NCBI GenBank assembly: GCA_038277395.1
Contig: CM076193.1
Span: 74,418,252 to 74,482,251 of the forward strand
Direction: 5' to 3'
From: Dryocosmus kuriphilus
Taxonomy: Eukaryota; Arthropoda; Insecta; Hymenoptera; Cynipidae
Length of the DNA stretch: 64,000 nt
The notes beneath the pieces were generated by a model. The model made no database searches. It had not been told where the DNA came from and saw nothing but the letters and a program-made list of their open reading frames with translations. A program made the position numbers and the translations under genes. This document shows, piece after piece, positions 57,681 through 64,000 of the stretch (positions are counted from its first letter, which is position 1; every line of letters starts with the position of its first letter).

Positions 57681-58742
57681 CACAGTGTTGCATTTCAGGA
57701 AAAAACAGGGAAAAATTCGGCTTCAAAAAGTGTTACACCATAGAGTGTTCATTTTTTTTTTAAATTGTACCTTTTGTGATTATCTATTTCCGACCAGCAG
57801 TAAGTAAAAAAACATAAAAAATGTTTCATCTATATCCGCGGATTAATTTTTAAATCGATATTTGAGTTGATAGGGACATTTCACAACCTTGTAATAGTAC
57901 GATAAAAATATAAAAAACAATTAAAAAATTTTTTTTTCATCTAAACAATTTTTTTCGAAGAACAAATTTTGTTATAACTTTTCGTAAGTTTTGCATTTTT
58001 GTATATCTTTTTCACATATACTTGTTGAGAAAATATTGTAAGTATCTTTATTTTCTTCAAACTCCATTTTCTACCCACGCAATAAAAAATAAAATTCAGT
58101 ATCATTGAATAGATTTTTAGTTATTCTATAATTTTGTAGATTTAATTTTAATTTTAATTTTTATTGTAGAAGGGTACACACGATTGGAATGCACTTTGGA
58201 TTGGACAAGTGTGTCAAGATTCATTTAAAGCGAGGACGAACTGTTGGCATCCTCGACGACCCTAAAAAATCTATTCAATGATACTGAATTTTATTTTTTA
58301 TTGCGTGGGTAGAAAATGGAGTTTGAAGAAAATAAAGATACTTACAATATTTTCTCAACAAGTATATGTGAAAAAGATATACAAAAATGCAAAACTTATG
58401 AAAAGTTATAACAAAATTTGTTCTTCGAAAAAAATTGTTTAGATGAAAAAAAAATTTTTTATTGTTTTTTATATTTTTATCGTACTATTACAAGGTTGTG
58501 AAATGTCCCTATCAACTCAAATATCGATTTAAAAATTAATCCGCGGATATAGATGAAACATTTTTTATTTTTTTTTACTTACTGCTGGTCGGAAAAATAC
58601 ATAAAATTAGAAATTCAAAAATCCCGGTATCACTAATGATAGATAATCACAAAAGGTACAATTTAAAAAAAAATGAACCTCCTACGGTGTAACTTTTTGA
58701 AGCCGAATTTTTCCCTTTTTTCCCCTAAAATGCAACACTGTG
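57681..58742. mobile_element. Transib-like foldback carrying R2 sequence
   Basis: Ends are CACAGTGTTGCATTT and AAATGCAACACTGTG, with CGACG directly on both sides (57676-57680 and 58743-58747). CACWGTG-type termini with a 5-base CG-rich target duplication of the CGNCG kind are the signature of Transib transposons. Arms 57681-58119 and 58264-58742 are inverted copies. The 144-base centre holds 101 bases (58163-58263) nearly identical to 59888-59988 of the surrounding R2-like element. There is no transposase, so it is non-autonomous. The first seven bases equal the V(D)J signal heptamer, in line with the known Transib-RAG relationship. Confidence 0.85.
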
Positions 58743-59255
58743 CGACGACGGAACAAGAATATTAGTCAACCTTCTTGTTCAGTTGATGCAAGCAAGACAG
58801 AATGTGTCCTGTATTCACATATGCTCGACTACATAACATCTAGTAGCCAATTTACGATTTGCCAAAGGTAGATGTGGGTTTAGGAGAATCAACAGTTTCT
58901 CTCTGATCCATCGCGCCTCTTCAGCGATCCTCCTATTTCTGTACAAAATCCACCCAATTCGGAGATAAAGACCTTTTGAAGGAAGATTTACGACGTGCGA
59001 AACCCTCTAATAGAAGACGCGGCGAACATTATCCGCTTCAAGGAACTGTGAGACAACATCAAAAGATCTGAAGAGGGATGTCCACCAATTACTGAGGAGG
59101 GATGAGGAAGACTGTAAGGAGCACGAAGAATTTTATCACGACCAGCCCGGATGGTATCGAAAAGTTCTGTTAGGGGAAATTTTCTTCTACAGACCAGCAT
59201 CTGGCCCGTATTTTCACTTTCTACTTGAAAGCGGAAACGGTCCATTCCGTCATGG

Positions 59256-61380
59256 TTGATAGAAGGATGCACTGTACTCCTTCCGAAGAGAGGTGAATTG
59301 CCCGACCCAAGGGACTACAGACCGGTAACATGTCTGAACACGCTGGGCAAGATCTTCACAGCTATCCTGAACGATAGGATTCTTTGGAACAATCGGTCCT
59401 GTGTGGCGAGAGATTTACGAACAACGTGGCTCCAAAAAAGCCGTAGCAGGTTGTCAGGAAAACCTGATAATAGATAGAAGCGTCTACGAAGACGCTACCT
59501 TCTGCAAGTGTAATCTGTCGATGGCCTGGATCGATTACTGAAAACCTTTCGATTCAACCTGCCTATACTTATCATCTGTCTGTTCGAAAACTTGAAGGAA
59601 CATCCACATATAGTGGGATCTGGAAAACCCGATTTACCATCTCATCTGGGAAACATCGCGTGACAACTAATAGTGTCATCTTCCACAGGGGAGTCTTTCA
59701 AACCGACATCATGAGCCCTCTTCTCTTTTGCATCACGCTTCTACCACGATCTCTCAGACTACGCAATTCTCATGGGTACCTCTGCGGCGAACCTCAAAAT
59801 TGCAAGCATAACGTCACTCATGTATTTTACATGGATGACCTTAAGATCTATGCTTCTAGGCCAGAGCAGCTCAAGCATACTCTGAAGATTGTAGAAGGGT
59901 ACACACTATTGGAATGCACTTTGGATTGGACAAGTGTGTCAAGATTCATTTAAAGCGAGGACGAACTGTTGGCATCCTCGACGACCCTGAGCTCGTAAAT
60001 GGTAGTCCTATCAGATACCTTGGTGCTAAAGATACCTACCTATTCCTGGGCGTGCCTGCGAGCCGCATTCAGGATATAACATCAATGAAGGAGGTTCTCC
60101 GAAGCAGATACGAGTACAAGGGTCTTCTCCGACAGATCTGGTTTTCCAATCTGTCGGCGGGGAACAAAGTGTCTGCAACCAACATGCTTACCGTCCCGGT
60201 TCTTGTCTATTTATTTGGCGTGGTTCTTCACGCGAGATCTTCACGCGTAAACTCATGCATATGCAGAAGAGCTTGCACATCAACTCGTCTGCTCCGCGCT
60301 TGTATATCCCACACCGTCAAGGCGGGCACGCACTTTTGAATTTTCAGCGTCCACATGAGCGACTTGTTCTGGGTATAGCTCACATTGTTACAAATAGAAG
60401 AGATTCTCTCTTGGCAATGGTTAGGAAACACGAGATGATTGGCAGCAGAGCGTTCCTTTATAAAGCCGCGGAGCAGGCTGACCAGACACGCGGCCTTGAA
60501 TCTAAAAATCAGAAGTGAGGAAAATGCATAACTCCATATAGATGCTTCACTTTTAAAATCCCGAGTAAAGAAAGCAGAGGTTAAGAACTTCCTCGAACAG
60601 CTTCTCGAGAAGAAATTGCACGTAAACTTTTACAGAAATTTGAAAGATTAGTCCTTGTCGACGGAGATGACGTTTGCTTTCCTAAAATCATCCGGACTTA
60701 ATTCAGACACAGAGGGTCTTATTTTTTATTTTCGCGTGTCAGGGAGGGGTGACTTCCACCTTGAAATACCGTCGCCGCATTTTGGGACAAGAAGTTCCCG
60801 ATGACAGGTGCCGAATGCACGCACACCCCGAAAACCTTGGACACATACTATCTGGCTGTCCCACTCAAGCATAAACGACTTATGTCCAGAGACACAATGC
60901 GTTCCTAAGAGTGCTTCACTACCATCTTTGTCGATCTTACGGTGTTAGCTGCGATCCTGCCCTGCCGAACGTTTCGAGGGATACGCGCCGAATTTATTGG
61001 AATTACCCGTTCTTGACACATTTCCCTGTTGCACACTCGGGCCTGACGTTGTTCTCTTTGACTTCGAAAAACGAACTATGTTCGTGATCGAATTTTCGGC
61101 TCCTGCCGACAAAAACATCAAAGTCAAAGAGAAGGAAAAGGAGCAAAGGTATCGAGACTTTAAAAGATAGCGGCGATGGCTGTACCCGGAATATTCGGTC
61201 AAGATGATTGTCCTTGTGATCGGTGCTCCCGGAGGTGTGAAACTATCACTGATTCGTAACCTCGAGGCCATACCTGTGCATCCCGAGAGCACGCCGAGGA
61301 ACTCGCGGGTTGGATGCAAAGACTGGTTATCCTTGAATCGCTTTGTGTCCTCAAGATAAAGGAGAGTTTCGCCAGATCAT
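59256..61380 (+). pseudogene. R2-like reverse transcriptase and restriction-like endonuclease remnant
   Basis: Blocks in order: TVLLPKRGELPDPRDYRPVT and CLNTLGKIFTAILNDRIL (reverse transcriptase start), RGVFQTDIMSPLLFCITLLP, NVTHVFYMDDLKIYASRPEQ with the catalytic YMDD still intact, MHFGLDKCVKIHLKRGRTVG, IRYLGAKDTYLFLGVP, MHMQKSLHINSSAPRLYIPH, a CCHC-like knuckle near 60810 (CRMHAHPENLGHILSGC, second Cys replaced), and PDVVLFDFEKRTMFVIEFSA followed by KNIKVKEKEKEQRYRD. The last is the PD-(D/E)XK-type endonuclease core. Many frameshifts (for example at 59480, 59930 and 60250) make it non-functional. Confidence 0.85.
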
Positions 61381-61609
61381 CACCACTAATCCATGGATGT
61401 AGTTCACTACGTTTCCGCTGGGAGAAAAAGCCATCCAGGAAAATGAGACTAGCTCCCAGCGGAAAACTACATCCAACAACACGCCTCACAAGTGTAAGGT
61501 AGGTGGCCATAAGGTTATTAGATGGACTTACGGTAACAAGCCGGCGAAACTCTCGTGTCTTTTGAGGACACTTGTTTATTGTAAGCGTACATTTTTAGCC
61601 CTTACAGAA

Positions 61610-62225
61610 TGATGACCATATATTTTCCAATTTTTGTTTGTAGAAAATTGCATTTATTCATAAATGAGTGTAGAAGTTTATGGTTTTCTAAGAAAATGTA
61701 TGAAAAACTTCCACTCGCTTTGGCAAATAGTAAACTTTCGTTATTGCTTGAAAAAATTTGTAATTTAAAAAAAAACCTATTTAAAATTACGAAAAACTAA
61801 ACCTTTATTTTGGAGGCATACATTTTCCAATTTTTAACAGATGATTGTACTTATTCATTTCTGTATAGAATTAAATTTGTGATTTTCTCAAAAAAGAAAT
61901 TACTGAAAAATTACTACTAGCTTTTTCATATAATACTAAATTATCGCTATTTTTTATAGAAATTCATATTTAAAAAAACAAAAACTTTAAAATTATGAGA
62001 AACTATTTTGGGGTCATAGATTTTCCTATTTTTTCATAGAAAATTGGATTCAATCATAAACGTGTCTATAAATTTGTAATTGCCGAAGAAAATATATGAA
62101 AAACTCCAGATATTTTTTACAAATCGTAAACTTTCCTCATTTTTTGTAGAAATTTGTAATTAAAAAAAAAACATTTAAAATTATGAGAAACTAAACCTTT
62201 ATTTTTTTGCCACACATTTTCCTAA
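61610..62225. repeat. ~200-bp tandem repeat, three units
   Basis: The block CATACATTTTCCAATTTT or a variant recurs near 61618, 61819, 62022 and 62213, and AAATTATGAGAAACTA-like blocks recur before each. Units are 190-206 bases and AT-rich, without coding sequence. Confidence 0.75.
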
Positions 62226-62269
62226 TTTTAGCTCTCAAGGCAGGACAGGCAGTTTACTGTGGACTCTAA

Positions 62270-62415
62270 TAGGAGCCGTTCAAGTATTACGTCACACGCC
62301 TAGGGGAGCTGGGGGGGGGGGGGGGGGGGGGGGGGTCAACTGTAGTGCGATACCTATGTTAAAGTTACACACACTTACTATAGAAAACGCGTGACGTAAT
62401 ACTTCAACGGCCCCT
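62270..62415. mobile_element. small MITE with AGTATTACGTCAC ends
   Basis: The left end TAGGAGCCGTTCAAGTATTA then CGTCACACGC is matched in reverse at the right, whose complement is TAGGGGCCGTTGAAGTATTA then CGTCACGC. Between them is a G25 run (62311-62335) and no gene. This GGGCCGTTCAAGTATTACGT-type terminus is common among arthropod MITEs. A target duplication was not clear. Confidence 0.75.
62311..62335 (+). repeat. poly(G) run, 25 bases
   Basis: Twenty-five G residues inside the MITE at 62270-62415, following GGGGAGCT. Confidence 0.85.
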
Positions 62416-62629
62416 AAATTCTAATTCGTTTCCAGTTAAGAAGAACTGTGCAGACTAGATAGTTTACATATAAACAATTTTGACAATAAAATAATTTTTA
62501 TACACCGCAGGCACGATTCACGCGTATTACGAGCCTATTTTCAGCCAGTTAAGTAGCCCGTTATCGGACAGTGGTGGGAGCAGTATAAGCATAGCCTTTT
62601 TATTGTCCTCGGTACCATTGGAGCATTGA

Positions 62630-62815
62630 AGCAATAAGAATTCTGGACATTTTTGAAAGTTTTGGAAATTTGAAAATTGACGAAATTTTTCGAAATTATA
62701 GACATTTTTGAAAATTTACGTAATTTTTAGAAATTATTACATTCCCATTATTCCCATTACTCCAATACCATTATTGTGGAAATTTTTGAAAATTTTGAAA
62801 TTTTTTAAAACTGAA
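62630..62815. repeat. low-complexity GAAATTTTTGAAA repeats
   Basis: Irregular repeats of GAAATTTT, ATTTTTGAAA and ATTCCCATTA words. A similar patch lies at 8700-8870. Simple sequence, no gene. Confidence 0.7.
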
Positions 62816-63099
62816 GCGGACTAGGAAGTATCAACCGGTTCGGCAAAAATCTTGTTAACCGGCTCTAAAAGTGAATTGTACCGATTCGACACGCCACGTC
62901 AGTCCTCCCCTGCGATGCATGATAATCGGGGGCACGAAACTTGCAAATCATGCACAATCAGCATGCACAATGGAACTAAATTCGGTCATTAAGCCTTGTG
63001 TGTTTGCAATACATAAGTGATTCGCACTCGTCTACGACTTGTACTGCAAACTCACATGCAGCGTATAATGACCAACTTACGCTCCGTGGTACACTATGT

Positions 63100-63710
63100 G
63101 CTATTATGTTTACACCTGTATAGCAATGTCATTAAAATATTTTTTATCCGACCTTGAAATAATGAACAATATGACACTGTTAGATATTTTCTTGTAATTC
63201 CAAATCAATAGAAATTATTTTCATGACAACACTGTTTATATATTATTGTTGTGAAATGTTGAAAATACATCTCCTTTAACGGATATTACACTTTTTATGG
63301 TCAAAGTACTTGATAAAATTTCCGCAACTCTAATAAAAAAGCGAAAAAGTCCATTTTTTTTCAATTTCAAAATCGCCTAGGTTGGGTAAAAAATATCTTA
63401 TGACATTATTGCTATACAGGTGTAAGTCCACTTGCTTCGAACTAATTTTTCTGAAAAGATAAATGCATTGTTTATATATATTATTGTTGTAACATATTGC
63501 AAATACATTCCCTTTAACGCATATTACACATTTTATGGTCACATAGTCGAGAAAATTGACGCGACTCTAAGAAAATAGCCATAAACTCGATTTTTTTTTT
63601 ATTTTTCGAAATTTCAAGGTCGCTTCAGGAGTGTAAGAAATATTTTAATTACATTATTGCTGTACAAGTATAACTTTACTTGCCATGAAATATTTTTGAA
63701 AAATGTCTTG
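63100..63710. repeat. ~238-bp tandem repeat, about 2.5 units
   Basis: TTTATATATTATTGTTGT with a following AATACATNNCCTTTAACGNA block occurs near 63233 and 63471. The GACATTATTGCTATACAGGT block at 63401 has a counterpart near 63649. Units are AT-rich and non-coding. Confidence 0.7.
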
Positions 63711-64000
63711 TTTTAAAATTTAAAGTGTGTCGCTTTTTGTCTTTTCTAGTTATATCTGCGATGCGGATAGAATAAAATTTTTTTATGAAACTTTAAGGTA
63801 CTGTTTTCGATTCCCAAACGAAAGTTTTCATCACTATTAGAACTCTGAGTAAAGAACTTTTTCGATACGCTCTATTTAGCCATACTTCATTTTTAAGGTA
63901 CCTAAAATCAAGATATAATTTTTAAATAAATACTTTAAAACGAGCCAACAGAATCTTTATTTTTTCTCTCGTGATGAATCCTTGCTCATATTTGAGTTCG

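Larger units (their letters stand above)
57350..61560 (+). mobile_element. R2-like non-LTR retrotransposon, interrupted
   Basis: The upstream part (57350-57675) contains KPQDLAKIDATLREDISKCP, then TSGPSIVQFMMRRELRLIQI, before a Transib-like insert (57681-58742). Coding remnants resume at 58743 and continue through reverse transcriptase to the endonuclease near 61090. All frames carry indels and stops. The single-ORF order (N-terminal region, reverse transcriptase, CCHC knuckle, restriction-like endonuclease) is that of the R2/NeSL/Hero group. The 5' and 3' borders were not seen exactly. Confidence 0.8.

Overview
This window looks like nuclear DNA from an arthropod, most likely an insect. It is AT-rich, has spliceosomal introns, and is filled with decayed transposable elements of families common in insects: hAT, piggyBac, mariner/DUF4817, pogo-like, Transib-like, R2-like non-LTR and Gypsy-like LTR. 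I see nothing prokaryotic: no operons, no CRISPR, no ribosome-binding-site logic. The species cannot be named from the sequence alone.

The only conserved host gene I can support is a minus-strand TMEM131 homologue, an ER membrane protein with a PapD-like domain. Seven of its internal exons can be placed: 39986-40060, 39386-39509, 32533-32646, 31738-31860, 14430-14593, 14117-14303 and 7290-7398. All phases are compatible and together they give one continuous PapD-like region. The first intron has a GC-AG donor. The intron between 31738 and 14593 is about 17 kb and is built almost wholly of transposons. The 5' and 3' ends of the gene lie outside the window or were not found.

Layout: 1-7270 holds foldback and tandem repeats, a decayed insect-type repeat gene bracketed by inverted 122-bp units, and a TTAA-flanked MITE touching the TMEM131 donor region. 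7290-14600 holds three TMEM131 exons with small MITEs and a tRNA-like SINE in the introns. 14690-31530 is the large intron: a LINE tail, a hAT element split by a 1.9-kb solo LTR carrying a 120-bp minisatellite, a second decayed repeat gene, repeat arrays, a Gypsy-like LTR and gag, a 2.1-kb perfect-topology foldback, and a 955-bp TTAA MITE. 31738-40060 holds the four upstream exons. 40653-43046 is a decayed piggyBac element. 44290-46020 holds a symmetrical repeat array and an R2-like fragment. 47356-56863 is a mariner-like element with long terminal inverted repeats; inside its left repeat sits a nearly intact hAT element whose transposase frame is broken only by two TAG codons. 57350-61560 is an R2-like retrotransposon interrupted by a 1062-bp Transib-like foldback, whose centre carries a copy of the same R2 element's own reverse transcriptase. 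The rest is tandem repeats and a small MITE.

The most interesting points are the Transib-like foldback with captured sequence, the 2.1-kb hairpin, the ~120-bp repeat unit that flanks several unrelated coding remnants in inverted order, and the in-frame target duplication around the solo LTR.
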